From: Pontiella desulfatans
GTDB taxonomy: Bacteria > Verrucomicrobiota > Kiritimatiellia > Kiritimatiellales > Pontiellaceae
Reading direction: 5' to 3'
DNA: 64,000 nt
Assembly (NCBI RefSeq): GCF_900890425.1
Contig: NZ_CAAHFG010000004.1
Span: 726,330-790,329, forward strand
The notes beneath the pieces were generated by a model. The model was not told the origin of the DNA. It searched no databases and saw only the letters and a program-made list of their open reading frames with translations. Each line of letters starts with the position of its first letter. Within the stretch, counting starts at the first letter, position 1. Positions 7,887 to 16,458 of this stretch are shown piece after piece. The position numbers were made by a program, and so were the translations under genes.

Positions 7887-9563
7887 TTAGGGCTGGTGGG
7901 TTTTCACCTTGTAGAATCCAGCCGATTCCACGCTGTGAACCGTATCGGTGTAGATGTCCGTTGGGAAGGCCAGGTTGGAGGCAATGCAGCTGAACGGATC
8001 TTCCGCAAGGTCGCCCGTCCAGTAGACATCGAACACCCAGTTCGACTTGGCTGTCCAGCCGATGATGCCGGCGGAAACAATGGTAAGGTCAATTTCGGGC
8101 GCAACGACGTTGAGGAACGGTGCGGCCAGGCGGTTGCCGAACGTGATCTGCCCTTCGCCGTCGAAGTGCCAGGCATCGGTCATGGGGAGATCGTCCGTAT
8201 CAACCCACGTGGTATCGGCAAAAGCGGTTTGCGCGGCGCGGATGTCGGCCAGCTGCTGGCTGTACCAAATGGGGCCGCGTAACTGGGTGTCGGAAATATA
8301 GTCGCCCTGGGTGTAACCGCTGCGGTCGACGCCGGTGGGGCGGATGACGGAGGGGTCGAGCTGGAAGCTGGTGCGACCCAATACAATCGGAAGGTCGGGA
8401 GTGCCCAGTTTGGTGCGGACTTCCGCGAAGAGGTTGGTGGTATTATTGATGTAGGCCGCGTTGCCCTTGAGCGTGCCGTTGGAGTCGTCTTCGCCCTGCA
8501 TCCAGAGGAAGCCGCTCCATTCATAGCTGTCGATGTCGCCGGCGGTAACCTGCGCATTCAGACGTGCCTCGATATCGTCGATCCGATCCATCAGCGCGAG
8601 GTAGCCCACGTGCTCGCCCCATTGGCCGGCAACGGCACCAGGAGCCCAGTAGGCGGATGATGTTCCGCCTTTGAACACTTTTACGATGGCGATGCGGTTG
8701 GAAATGAACGAGCCCTGAATGGCGGTTGCAAACGACATTTCGGGCCCGAAGGTTCCGCCCGCGACTTCCAGCTGTCCCCAGTCGGTGGCGGCGGTGCCGT
8801 TGGTGATGGCGGGCACGGAGGCTTCGTCGTACCAGATGGTTGACCGGGCATCGACCAGCGAAGGATCGGTGAGGTCGGCCGCATGGCCGTGGCCTTCCAT
8901 ATTGGACTGGCCGGCCATCAGGAACACCTTCACATGTTTCGGGTCTTCGCCGCCGGGGCCTGCAAGATCCACGGTGCCGTGGAGCGTTGCGGCGGACGGC
9001 TTTGGCCAGCCCACAAAATTGCCATCGGTCGAGAGCCCCGCCCAAACCCATTGGTTCACACCGCCGAAGGCCACGCGGAACTCAAGCGGAGCGGTTATGG
9101 CGTCAAAGGCCGGCGCGCTTAGATCAACGTTTGCCGTTGTGTAAATGATGGTTGGGATATCCGTGCCCGATGCGAGTGCGGTTGTGAAGTTGTCCGCGCT
9201 GCTGTACACCGCCCAGTCGGTATTTCCATCCTGAACGGAGAAGACAAGATCGAGCGAGTCGAGATCGAGCTTGTAGCCGCTGTCGGGCGTTACGGTGAAG
9301 GACATATATTCGCCATTGGCGAGGGCGGCGGCGGGGGTGGCTTGCGTCCAGTCCACGGCAACGAAGCGGTTGGCCACCTTGTTGTTGTTTGCCGAGGTCA
9401 TGGTGAGGTCGCTGGCGGTCATGTTTGCCGCACCGGCGGTGTCGGAAACGGAGGACGATCCAACAACAGTCGCTCCTTCGGTGTCGTAGCGGGTCAGGGT
9501 GTCGGCCTGGGTGGTGGAGAGGGCAAGCAGTCCGGCGAAGAGGGTTTGTATTATTTTTTTCAT
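7887..9563 (-). CDS. Secreted SASA-domain carbohydrate acetylesterase with N-terminal accessory module
   Basis: 558 residues. Signal peptide (MKKIIQTLFAGLLALSTTQA), then a ~180-residue beta-rich module shared with the gene at 1-679, then from ~210 a SGNH-type SASA domain: AGQSNMEGHG carries the nucleophile (Ser ~220), FKGGTSSA and WMQGEDD the oxyanion/Gln-Gly-Glu block, and DAWHFDGEGQ the catalytic His region. SASA/CE6-type enzymes remove O-acetyl groups from sialate or plant and algal polysaccharides. The C-terminal ~50 residues are beta-rich. Its ATG overlaps the symporter stop by four bases (ATGA), so the two are translationally coupled, and 4147-7875 follows 11 bases later. The natural substrate is inferred to be an acetylated sugar polymer. 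Confidence 0.85.
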   Translation of the reverse strand: MKKIIQTLFAGLLALSTTQADTLTRYDTEGATVVGSSSVSDTAGAANMTASDLTMTSANNNKVANRFVAVDWTQATPAAALANGEYMSFTVTPDSGYKLDLDSLDLVFSVQDGNTDWAVYSSADNFTTALASGTDIPTIIYTTANVDLSAPAFDAITAPLEFRVAFGGVNQWVWAGLSTDGNFVGWPKPSAATLHGTVDLAGPGGEDPKHVKVFLMAGQSNMEGHGHAADLTDPSLVDARSTIWYDEASVPAITNGTAATDWGQLEVAGGTFGPEMSFATAIQGSFISNRIAIVKVFKGGTSSAYWAPGAVAGQWGEHVGYLALMDRIDDIEARLNAQVTAGDIDSYEWSGFLWMQGEDDSNGTLKGNAAYINNTTNLFAEVRTKLGTPDLPIVLGRTSFQLDPSVIRPTGVDRSGYTQGDYISDTQLRGPIWYSQQLADIRAAQTAFADTTWVDTDDLPMTDAWHFDGEGQITFGNRLAAPFLNVVAPEIDLTIVSAGIIGWTAKSNWVFDVYWTGDLAEDPFSCIASNLAFPTDIYTDTVHSVESAGFYKVKTHQP

Positions 9564-11149
9564 GATGCGGTTCCTTCGGTTTTACGTTTGGCAAGTTCAG
9601 CTTTTATCTCCTGCATGCGCGCGGCGGTGAGGGGATAGTTGTGGAGTACAAGCAGGGCGGTGGAGAGCATGACGGCGGGGACGATGCTGTAGAGAATGCG
9701 CATCCAGAGGAAAACACCGTCCGCCTGGGCCGTTCCTGCTTCGGCATTGAAGCCGGTGGCAACGAGCACCGCGCCGGCTGCAATGAACTGCAGCGAGCCC
9801 ATGCCCTTCATCATAAAGGCCATCACCGCGCCGAACATGCCTTCGCGGCGGGTGCCGGTGGCCAGCTCGTCCACGTCGGTGACGTCGGCCATGAGGGTGC
9901 TGAGCACGGTGTAGACGCTGGAGATGCCAAGCGAAAAGAAGAAGGGCAGGATGTATTGGTATTCGGGATGGTCGGGATTGATGGCGTACCATTTGAGGGC
10001 GGAACCGATGATCATCAGCACGATGGCGGCGCGCAGGGCGTTGTGTTTCCCGACCTTTTTGCACATCCAGGTAATGAGCGGGATGGCGGCGAATCCGAGC
10101 GCCCAGCCGAGCGTGCCGATTTTTCCGGTCATGGCGGCACCGCCGAGTTTGTCGCCGTCGAACACATAGTAGATGTTCAGGAAGATGCCGAGCTGCATGA
10201 AGATGCCGATGGAAAACTGGAAGATCAGGTAGAGTACCAGGATTTTCAGGAAGTGGACATTCCTGAGCGTGAGACCGATGGATTTGAAGATTCCGATATG
10301 GTTTGCATCCGTCCGCTTCGGAGGTGCCGCGTGGGTACGTTCCTTCGAGAAGCGGAAAAGCAGCACGGTGGTCAGAGCCATGATGCCGGCGGCGATCATG
10401 GAGAAGGCCGTGATGCCCCGGATCGCGTTGGCGAAGAAGGGCAGCATGCAGAACGGCAGGATCCATGGGTTGATCAGCCCGGCAATCTGCTGGAACGCCG
10501 CGCGCCAGGCAACCACCTGCGTGCGGCCGTGGTAGGAGGGGGAAAGCTCGATGCCGAGCGCATAGTAGGGCACCGAAAAAACAGTCTGTGCGGTGGCCAG
10601 CAGCAGGGTGGCGAAGATCATATAGAGGATGACCGTGCGCTCGGCTTCGGTACTTTCCCCGAAGGCGCCGAAGCCTTCGGCCGTCTTTGTCCAGACCGAT
10701 TTGCGACCGGCCTGTTTCGGCGCGGGTTTTTCTGCTGCCGGCTTTTCAGTTTCGACCGGTTGTTCGGCGGCCACCTGTTCGATGACGGGTTCCGGCTTTT
10801 CGTTCGGTTCGATCTGGATGTCGCCCGTCGGCAGGAAGAGCCAGATCAGCATGAAAATGACCGACATGGAGAGGCCGCCGCCGAGAATGAACGGGCGCCG
10901 ACGGCCGCGCTTGCTTTTGGCATTGTCGGAAATGTAGGCCATCACCGGATCGGTCACGCCGTCCCATAGCGTTTTGAGGGCAATAATCAGGCCGACGAGC
11001 AGGGGGTTGATATGGAGCGCAATGATCAGGATCGGGGAAACGATATAGAAGAAGTTCATGCAAAGCTGGTTGCCCAGCCCGCCGACTCCATAGCAGATGA
11101 CCTCTTTGCGGGGGGCGTCCTGCTGCTCGATTTTGGTCTCTTCAGTCAT
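9560..11149 (-). CDS. GPH-family sugar:cation symporter (MFS superfamily)
   Basis: About 529 residues from ATG 11149 (MTEETKIEQQD); the longer frame to 11284 would cross the promoter and operators. The N-terminal motif (GLGNQL, then ALKTLWDGVTDPVMAYISDNAKSK with RGRRRPFI) is the family signature of MelB-like glycoside-pentoside-hexuronide:cation symporters in the inner membrane, with about 12 membrane spans. Unusual is an insert of about 50 residues rich in Pro, Glu, Lys and Ala between helices (EPNEKPEPVIEQ to AGRKSVWTK). It is the first gene of the minus-strand operon and imports the oligosaccharide that the divergent GH130/sulfatase pair would then process. Confidence 0.9.
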   Translation of the reverse strand: MTEETKIEQQDAPRKEVICYGVGGLGNQLCMNFFYIVSPILIIALHINPLLVGLIIALKTLWDGVTDPVMAYISDNAKSKRGRRRPFILGGGLSMSVIFMLIWLFLPTGDIQIEPNEKPEPVIEQVAAEQPVETEKPAAEKPAPKQAGRKSVWTKTAEGFGAFGESTEAERTVILYMIFATLLLATAQTVFSVPYYALGIELSPSYHGRTQVVAWRAAFQQIAGLINPWILPFCMLPFFANAIRGITAFSMIAAGIMALTTVLLFRFSKERTHAAPPKRTDANHIGIFKSIGLTLRNVHFLKILVLYLIFQFSIGIFMQLGIFLNIYYVFDGDKLGGAAMTGKIGTLGWALGFAAIPLITWMCKKVGKHNALRAAIVLMIIGSALKWYAINPDHPEYQYILPFFFSLGISSVYTVLSTLMADVTDVDELATGTRREGMFGAVMAFMMKGMGSLQFIAAGAVLVATGFNAEAGTAQADGVFLWMRILYSIVPAVMLSTALLVLHNYPLTAARMQEIKAELAKRKTEGTAS

Positions 11150-11165
11150 GCATAATCCGAATTTG

Positions 11166-11179
11166 CTAAAATAGTTTAA
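11166..11179. promoter_or_regulatory. Putative operator upstream of the symporter operon
   Basis: CTAAA-ATAG-TTTAA, one mismatch from the palindrome CTAAA-N4-TTTAG. It lies 16 bases before the symporter start and just downstream of its likely promoter, a repressor-type position. Confidence 0.5.
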
Positions 11180-11187
11180 CTTGACTA

Positions 11188-11216
11188 TGTGTACGGTCTG
11201 GATATGGTCATTGCAA
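11188..11216 (-). promoter_or_regulatory. Likely promoter of the symporter-esterase-hydrolase operon
   Basis: On the minus strand: -35 TTGCAA (11216-11211), 17-base spacer, -10 TACACA (11193-11188). Weak match, but spacing is ideal and it sits between the two operator copies. Confidence 0.4.
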
Positions 11217-11231
11217 GCTAATTTAAACGAA

Positions 11232-11274
11232 CTAAACAAATTTAGTTGAACAATGCGCCGTTTCGGCCTACAAC
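11232..11274 (+). promoter_or_regulatory. Operator and promoter of the GH130-sulfatase operon
   Basis: Perfect operator CTAAA-CAAA-TTTAG at 11232-11245, immediately followed by -35 TTGAAC (11246-11251), 17 bases, and -10 TACAAC (11269-11274), 30 bases before ATG 11304. The operator abuts the -35 box. Confidence 0.5.
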
Positions 11275-11303
11275 GTTTATTCAATCGCTAGACAGGAATA
11301 TTT

Positions 11304-12500
11304 ATGGATCTATTCAATCTGCCATTCGAGGAAAAACGGGCTCTCTTGAAGGCCGGGCACAAGAAGCTGCTTTCATGTCCGAACCGCTTGGACGATTCAT
11401 TTTATAACGGCATCTACCAACGCTTTAAAAACCCGGTGCTGACCCGCAACCATGTTCCGCTGGAGTGGCGCTACGATCTCAACCCCGAAACCAACCCGTT
11501 CCTGATGGAGCGGCTCGGCATTAACTGCGTATTCAATGCGGGCGCCATCGAGCACGAGGGGAAAATCCTGGTCGTCACCCGTACCGAAGGCAACGACCGC
11601 AAATCATTTTTTGCCATCGCCGAGAGCGACAGCGGGATCGATGGCTTCCGTTTCCGGGACGAGCCGGTCGACCTGCCGGAAACCGATGTGCCCGATACCA
11701 ACGTCTATGACATGCGGTTGGTGAAGCACGAAGACGGTTGGGTCTACGGCCTCTTCTGCACCGAGCGCAAGGATCCCGCCGCTCCGGCGCACGATACCTC
11801 GTCGGCCGTGGCCATGTGCGGGCTGGTGCGTACGCGCGATCTGAAAACATGGGAACGGCTGCCCGATCTCGTTTCGGAATCGCCGCAGCAGCGCAACGTG
11901 GTGCTGCACCCCGAATTCATCGATGGAAAATATGCGCTCTATACCCGTCCGCAGGACGGTTTCATTGAAACCGGTTCCGGCGGCGGCATCGGCTGGGCGT
12001 TGTGCGACTCCATGGAAAATGCGGTCATCGGCACCGAGAAGGTGATTGAAGAACGCGTCTACCATACGATCAAGGAATCGAAGAACGGCCAGGGGCCGGC
12101 TCCGCTGAAAACGGCCGCAGGCTGGCTGCACCTTGCGCACGGTGTACGCAACACCGCCGCCGGCCTGCGCTATGTCCTCTACCTGTTCATGACCGCGCCC
12201 GACGATCCATCCCGCGTCATCCACCGCCCGGGTGGGCATTTCATCGCGCCGCTCGGAGTCGAGCGCGTTGGCGATGTTTCCAACGTGGTTTTTTCCAATG
12301 GTTGGATCCTGCGCGATAACGGCGAGGTGCTGATTTACTATGCGTCGAGCGATACCCGCCTGCATGTGGCCGCTTCAACCATCGACCGGCTCGTTGACTA
12401 TTGCATCAACACGCCGGAGGATCCGCTGACCACGCGCGGCTGTCTGGAGCAGCGGCAGGCACTGATCCGCCGCAACCGGGCGGGAGGGTTCTGTGAATAG
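11304..12500 (+). CDS. GH130-family beta-mannoside phosphorylase/hydrolase
   Basis: 398 residues, no signal peptide, so cytoplasmic. [10 protein letters not shown], then [20 protein letters not shown] and [13 protein letters not shown] are the five-bladed propeller motifs of GH130 enzymes, which phosphorolyse or hydrolyse beta-mannosidic links (for example 4-O-beta-D-mannosyl-D-glucose). Length fits the family. An AGGA ribosome site precedes ATG 11304; the sulfatase start overlaps its end by 8 bases, so the two are co-translated. It is divergent from the symporter operon and shares its operators, so it most likely degrades the imported oligosaccharide. Whether it is a phosphorylase or a hydrolase cannot be decided by eye. 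Confidence 0.85.
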   Translation: MDLFNLPFEEKRALLKAGHKKLLSCPNRLDDSFYNGIYQRFKNPVLTRNHVPLEWRYDLNPETNPFLMERLGINCVFNAGAIEHEGKILVVTRTEGNDRKSFFAIAESDSGIDGFRFRDEPVDLPETDVPDTNVYDMRLVKHEDGWVYGLFCTERKDPAAPAHDTSSAVAMCGLVRTRDLKTWERLPDLVSESPQQRNVVLHPEFIDGKYALYTRPQDGFIETGSGGGIGWALCDSMENAVIGTEKVIEERVYHTIKESKNGQGPAPLKTAAGWLHLAHGVRNTAAGLRYVLYLFMTAPDDPSRVIHRPGGHFIAPLGVERVGDVSNVVFSNGWILRDNGEVLIYYASSDTRLHVAASTIDRLVDYCINTPEDPLTTRGCLEQRQALIRRNRAGGFCE

Positions 12501-13986
12501 GCGGGCGAAAAATCTGATCATCCTGCATTCCGATGAGCTGCGCGCCGACGCGCTCGGCTTCATGGGCAACCCCGATTGCAAAACGCCGAACCTCGACCGC
12601 TTTGCCCAACGCTCCACGGTATTCAACCGGCATTTTTCCGTCTCGGCCAAGTGCGTGCCCAGCCGGTGCGCCATGATGACCGGGCGCTACGCCCACGCCG
12701 ACGGCATCCGCACGGTCAACGAAACCAACCTGCTGCCGCCCAACCGCCCGAACCTGTTGCGCCGCCTTTCGCTGGCAGGCTATGAGACGGCGGTGTTCGG
12801 CATCAACCATGTCTGGGAAAACTTTTACGGCGACAATAATAGGAAGAGCTCCGGCGTCGTTGATTACCAGTCGTTCGAGCCCAACGATTTCAAGCCGCTG
12901 CTTTCCAAATCCTGGAAGGTGCAGCAGCCGACCGAAGAGAGCCGGTCGATCACCGTGAACGGCGGGGCGGTCAACCTCGAGGTCTACCGCCGCACCAAGC
13001 CGCTTGAATACTTTTGCGACGACAACCGCGCCGAGCAGGCCGTCCATTACCTGGAAAATGTACGCGACCGATCCAGGCCGTTTTTCATGCAGCTCAACAT
13101 CAGCGCACCGCATCCGCTTTACGAAGTGGAGGAGCCGTATTTTTCGATGTACGATCGCGAGGCCATCAAGGCCTACCCGCATGAACTGCCGGAGAACCCG
13201 CCGCTGTGCATCGAGAAGATGCGCGAGATCCGTGCCGGCAAGCATGCCTCCGAAGCCGACTTCCGGCAGATCCAGGCCGTCTACTACGGCATGGTTACCA
13301 AGGTTGATGAGCTGATGGGGCGCGTGCTGGACGTAATCGAAAAGCAGGGCCTGCTCGATGATACCGTTGTTGTGTTTACCTCCGACCACGGCGACTTTGC
13401 CGGGCAATACGGTCTGCCTGAAAAATGGGATACGGCGATGCAGGACTGCCTGCTGCACGTTCCGTTCGTCATGCATGTTCCGGGCATGGAAGAGGGCCGG
13501 CGCATTGAAAGCATGAGCGAGCACGTCGATTTTACACCGACCGTGCTGGAGCTGTTGGGGCTGGACGGCGACTGGAATATCCAGGGCGAATCGCTGCTGC
13601 CGATCATCGCCGGCGAGAAGCGCAAAGAGGCGGTCTTTGCCGACGGCGGCCATGAGGCGCCGATGCGCGAACGGTTCAACGTGCCGCTGACCGAGGCGCA
13701 CGACGGCATCGAACGTCCGGCCACACAGGGCAAGCAGGAAACCTATTCCAAATATCCCGACACCATGGCGCGCACCCGCATGATCCGCACCGACCGTTGG
13801 AAGCTCATCATGCGCGAGACCAACGACTCCGAGCTCTACGATCTCGAAAACGATCCCGACGAACTTTCCAACCTCTGGAACCGGCCCGGCCTCGAAGCTG
13901 TCTCTCACGACCTGCTCGTGAAACTCCTGCGCTGGAGCATCCGCACCGCCCCCGAGGGCCGCTACCAGGAAGACGTCGGCGCCTAA
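12493..13986 (+). CDS. S1-family sulfatase without signal peptide
   Basis: 497 residues from GTG 12493 with a GGGAGG site. Type I formylglycine sulfatase of the alkaline-phosphatase superfamily: metal-site Asp in [13 protein letters not shown], maturation motif C-x-P-S-R at Cys54 ([15 protein letters not shown]), and second metal block [13 protein letters not shown] near residue 300. The Cys is oxidised to formylglycine by a maturase not in this window. The N-terminus ([11 protein letters not shown]) is no export signal, so the enzyme appears cytoplasmic, unlike most polysaccharide sulfatases. It is coupled to GH130 and followed by a terminator; together they suggest import of sulfated oligosaccharides and desulfation inside the cell. 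Confidence 0.9.
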   Translation: MNRRAKNLIILHSDELRADALGFMGNPDCKTPNLDRFAQRSTVFNRHFSVSAKCVPSRCAMMTGRYAHADGIRTVNETNLLPPNRPNLLRRLSLAGYETAVFGINHVWENFYGDNNRKSSGVVDYQSFEPNDFKPLLSKSWKVQQPTEESRSITVNGGAVNLEVYRRTKPLEYFCDDNRAEQAVHYLENVRDRSRPFFMQLNISAPHPLYEVEEPYFSMYDREAIKAYPHELPENPPLCIEKMREIRAGKHASEADFRQIQAVYYGMVTKVDELMGRVLDVIEKQGLLDDTVVVFTSDHGDFAGQYGLPEKWDTAMQDCLLHVPFVMHVPGMEEGRRIESMSEHVDFTPTVLELLGLDGDWNIQGESLLPIIAGEKRKEAVFADGGHEAPMRERFNVPLTEAHDGIERPATQGKQETYSKYPDTMARTRMIRTDRWKLIMRETNDSELYDLENDPDELSNLWNRPGLEAVSHDLLVKLLRWSIRTAPEGRYQEDVGA

Positions 13987-14006
13987 CCCACTTCCGCGGT
14001 ATAAAA

Positions 14007-14042
14007 CAAAAGCCCGCAACCGATCAAGGTGGCGGGCTTTTT
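14007..14042. terminator. Bidirectional intrinsic terminator
   Basis: AAAAGCCCGC (14008-14017) pairs with GCGGGCTTTT (14032-14041) and is flanked by A and T tracts, so it works in both directions: for the sulfatase operon (plus) and for the gene at 14066-14641 (minus). Confidence 0.85.
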
Positions 14043-14065
14043 CGTGTTGCGTGGTTCGGGGGAAC

Positions 14066-14641
14066 CTATTCGGCGGGATTCTTGGGTTGTTTCTTTTTCT
14101 TGGGAGCGTCTTTTTTCGGCTCCTTCTTCTGCTCGGCCTTTTTCTTCTTGTCGGCTTCGATCCTGGCCTTTTTCTTTTCCGCCTCAAGCTTGGCTTTCAC
14201 TTCGCGGTCGCGTTCCGCCTTGTGGCGTTGCATCAAATCCGCATACCGCTCCCGCTGGGTCTCGATCAATTTCTGGCGTTCCATGTGGTGTTTCTCGGCT
14301 AGCTTTTGGTGTTCCATTTGGCTTTGCTCCACCATGAGCTGGCTCTGCATCTGCTGGCGTTCAGGGGTGGAGAGCTTTCCGTCGCGGTCGAAATCGAAGC
14401 GGCGCAGCATTTCCCGCTGGTTCTTTTCGGCGGCGGCCTTGCGCTTGGCACGTTCCTGCTGTTCGCGTTTTTCACACTTTTCGCAAACGGATTTCCCGGC
14501 ATGTTCCTTTTTCGCATGCTCTTTCTTGTTGGGTGCGTCCTTCTTCCCTTTCCCGTCCTTGTCGCCATAGGCGGTTGGGATGGTTCCGGCGAATGCCGTG
14601 AGCAGGGCGGTTGCCACGATGGTTTTGCATACTTTGTTCAT
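14066..14641 (-). CDS. Exported highly charged EF-hand protein
   Basis: 191 residues from ATG 14641, preceded by a strong AGGAGA site. Signal peptide MNKVCKTIVATALLTAFAGT, a Lys-rich linker with one CxxC (VCEKCEK), a single EF-hand-like loop DFDRDGKLSTPE at ~83-94, then about 90 residues of Lys/Glu/Gln-rich probable single helix or coiled coil ending in a lysine-rich tail. Single secreted EF-hand proteins of this kind are frequent in PVC bacteria but have no assigned function. It is a lone gene between the sulfatase terminator and the ExbB-like operon. Confidence 0.75.
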   Translation of the reverse strand: MNKVCKTIVATALLTAFAGTIPTAYGDKDGKGKKDAPNKKEHAKKEHAGKSVCEKCEKREQQERAKRKAAAEKNQREMLRRFDFDRDGKLSTPERQQMQSQLMVEQSQMEHQKLAEKHHMERQKLIETQRERYADLMQRHKAERDREVKAKLEAEKKKARIEADKKKKAEQKKEPKKDAPKKKKQPKNPAE

Positions 14642-14843
14642 AGGGTCTCTCCTTGGTTGACTGTGTCTATACAACGTCCAGGCGCCCGGGGTGTTGGACA
14701 CGGCCGGCCGGCGCTTTCAGATCTTAACAAATATTGGATTTATCATGGCAACAAGGATTCATTCTGCCATAGTGCGCGGCATTGTCGTAGTGTGGCGGCG
14801 TGTGGCGCGGCATGGCTCACGCCTGTAGAAGAGAGGTTGATAC

Positions 14844-16454
14844 ATGGCGAAGAAGAACGTTTCCCCGATCATGACGTGGACTTTCTGGAGCATCCTGGTG
14901 CTCGCGGCTTTCCTGCTGATTACCTGGGATCACTTTGTTGAGGCATTCACGCTGGACTCGAGCAAGATCACATGGCTGATCATGGGCTTCTTCATCTATG
15001 GTTTCGGCTCCTCCTTCTTTGTGGCGCTCTATCTCCAGTCGGAATTCAAGGCCCTGCTGGCGATGGACGATGCGCAGCACATTGGCGATGCCAATTCATC
15101 CGATGTCGCCGCCATGTTCGATTCCGCCATGGAGCGCATCCGCCGCAGCGAGCGCATCGAGGTGCGCACCCTGGTTTCGGCCTATGGCGCCAAGATCAAG
15201 GCCAGGGTCGACAACATCCATGTGGTGGCCAGCATGCTCATCACCATCGGCCTGCTCGGCACCGTGGTTGGGTTGATCATGACCGTCAACGGCCTCGACC
15301 AGGTGCTGCAATCCAATAGTGCCGATTTCGCCACCATGAAGATGGGGCTAACCGATACGGTTTCCGGCATGGGCACCGCCTTCTACACCACCTTCATCGG
15401 CGCCCTGCTCGGCGGCGTGGTCTTGAAGGTGCTCGGTTCCGAAATGCGCAAGTCGGGCCTGAAACTCGTGGCCGACACCCTCGCGTTCAGCGAACTGTTC
15501 ATTTCCCCGCAATTTGCCAGGAAGGCCTCGGAATCGCTGGTTGAAATGGAGGCGCGCATCTCCACCCTCGGCGAACAGCTGGGCAAACTGGGAACCAGCC
15601 TCGGCAGCACCATCGAAACGCTCGATTCCAAGCAGGCCACCCTGGCCGAGGGGCTGGGCAATCTGGTTGAGACGGTCGACAAGACCAGCCGGCAGGCCAA
15701 CGAAAGAACCGAGGCCCTCGTGGCCACCGTGGCCAGCTCCATCGAAGAGACCTCCCGCCGGGCCGACGAACGCCTCTCCACCATCACCACCGCCCTCGCG
15801 GAATCCAGCGCGAACAACGCCGAGAGCACCCATGCCCTGATCACCGCCATCGCAGAATCCGTCGAAGGCACATCGCGCCGCGCCGACGAGCGGCTCGGCA
15901 CCATCTCCACCACGGTCGGCGGCGCGATCGAGCAGAGCGCGCGCCACGCCGCCGAACAGCTGGAAACCATCGTCGGCTCCGTCCAGGAAAACTTGGCCGC
16001 CTCCACCGGCCGGATGGCCGGGCAAGTCAAGGAGCTGGTCGAGGCCAGCAAAAGCACGGTCGAGGAAACCAGCCGGCTCGCCGACGAACGCGCCACCGCT
16101 ACCGCCGAGCGCATCGGCGCGATGGTCGATACGGCAAACCAGCAGGCCGACGAGCGGATCAAACTGCTCGCGGAAACCGTTGGAAAGAACGCCGACGAAG
16201 CCAACCGGCTTGCCGACGAACGCCTCCAATCACTATTGAGCTCCATCCGCGCCACTCACGAGGAGGCCGACAAACAAATGGCGGGCTTCGTGGAGAACGT
16301 CGAAAAAGCGGTCGAAAAAACCCGGCAAGATGCCGAGCAGCGCCTCAATGCCAAGGCCGCCGATCTGGCCAACAAGTTGAACGAAGCCGCAACCATGCTC
16401 TCCGGACTGGTGGCCGCCACCGCGGAAGAGCCCAAGGAAGCCAAAGGGGAATAG
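14844..16454 (+). CDS. MotA/TolQ/ExbB-like proton channel with long 22-residue-repeat tail
   Basis: 536 residues. Hydrophobic segments near 11-27, 43-64, 125-149 and 176-197; the channel core has ITIGLLGTVVGLI and SGMGTAFYTTFIGALLGG, the conserved pore helices of MotA/TolQ/ExbB. From ~225 to the end it is a long soluble helix. Residues 281 to ~520 are ten units, nine of 22 residues with one 18-residue unit inserted, with consensus TSRxADERLxxI...EE (TSRRADERL, ANQQADERI, ANRLADERL), i.e. pairs of hendecads, a coiled-coil type. Ordinary TolQ/ExbB proteins (~230 residues) lack such a tail; the ZorA motor of Zorya defence and some gliding motors have long tails. The ExbD-like gene follows after 4 bases, so this is the stator of an ion-driven envelope complex of unknown purpose. 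Confidence 0.8.
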   Translation: MAKKNVSPIMTWTFWSILVLAAFLLITWDHFVEAFTLDSSKITWLIMGFFIYGFGSSFFVALYLQSEFKALLAMDDAQHIGDANSSDVAAMFDSAMERIRRSERIEVRTLVSAYGAKIKARVDNIHVVASMLITIGLLGTVVGLIMTVNGLDQVLQSNSADFATMKMGLTDTVSGMGTAFYTTFIGALLGGVVLKVLGSEMRKSGLKLVADTLAFSELFISPQFARKASESLVEMEARISTLGEQLGKLGTSLGSTIETLDSKQATLAEGLGNLVETVDKTSRQANERTEALVATVASSIEETSRRADERLSTITTALAESSANNAESTHALITAIAESVEGTSRRADERLGTISTTVGGAIEQSARHAAEQLETIVGSVQENLAASTGRMAGQVKELVEASKSTVEETSRLADERATATAERIGAMVDTANQQADERIKLLAETVGKNADEANRLADERLQSLLSSIRATHEEADKQMAGFVENVEKAVEKTRQDAEQRLNAKAADLANKLNEAATMLSGLVAATAEEPKEAKGE

Positions 16455-16458
16455 GGTC

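Noticed and set aside
12406-14187. 593-codon minus-strand frame across the sulfatase
   Set aside because: Antisense shadow; runs through a terminator and ends inside GH130.
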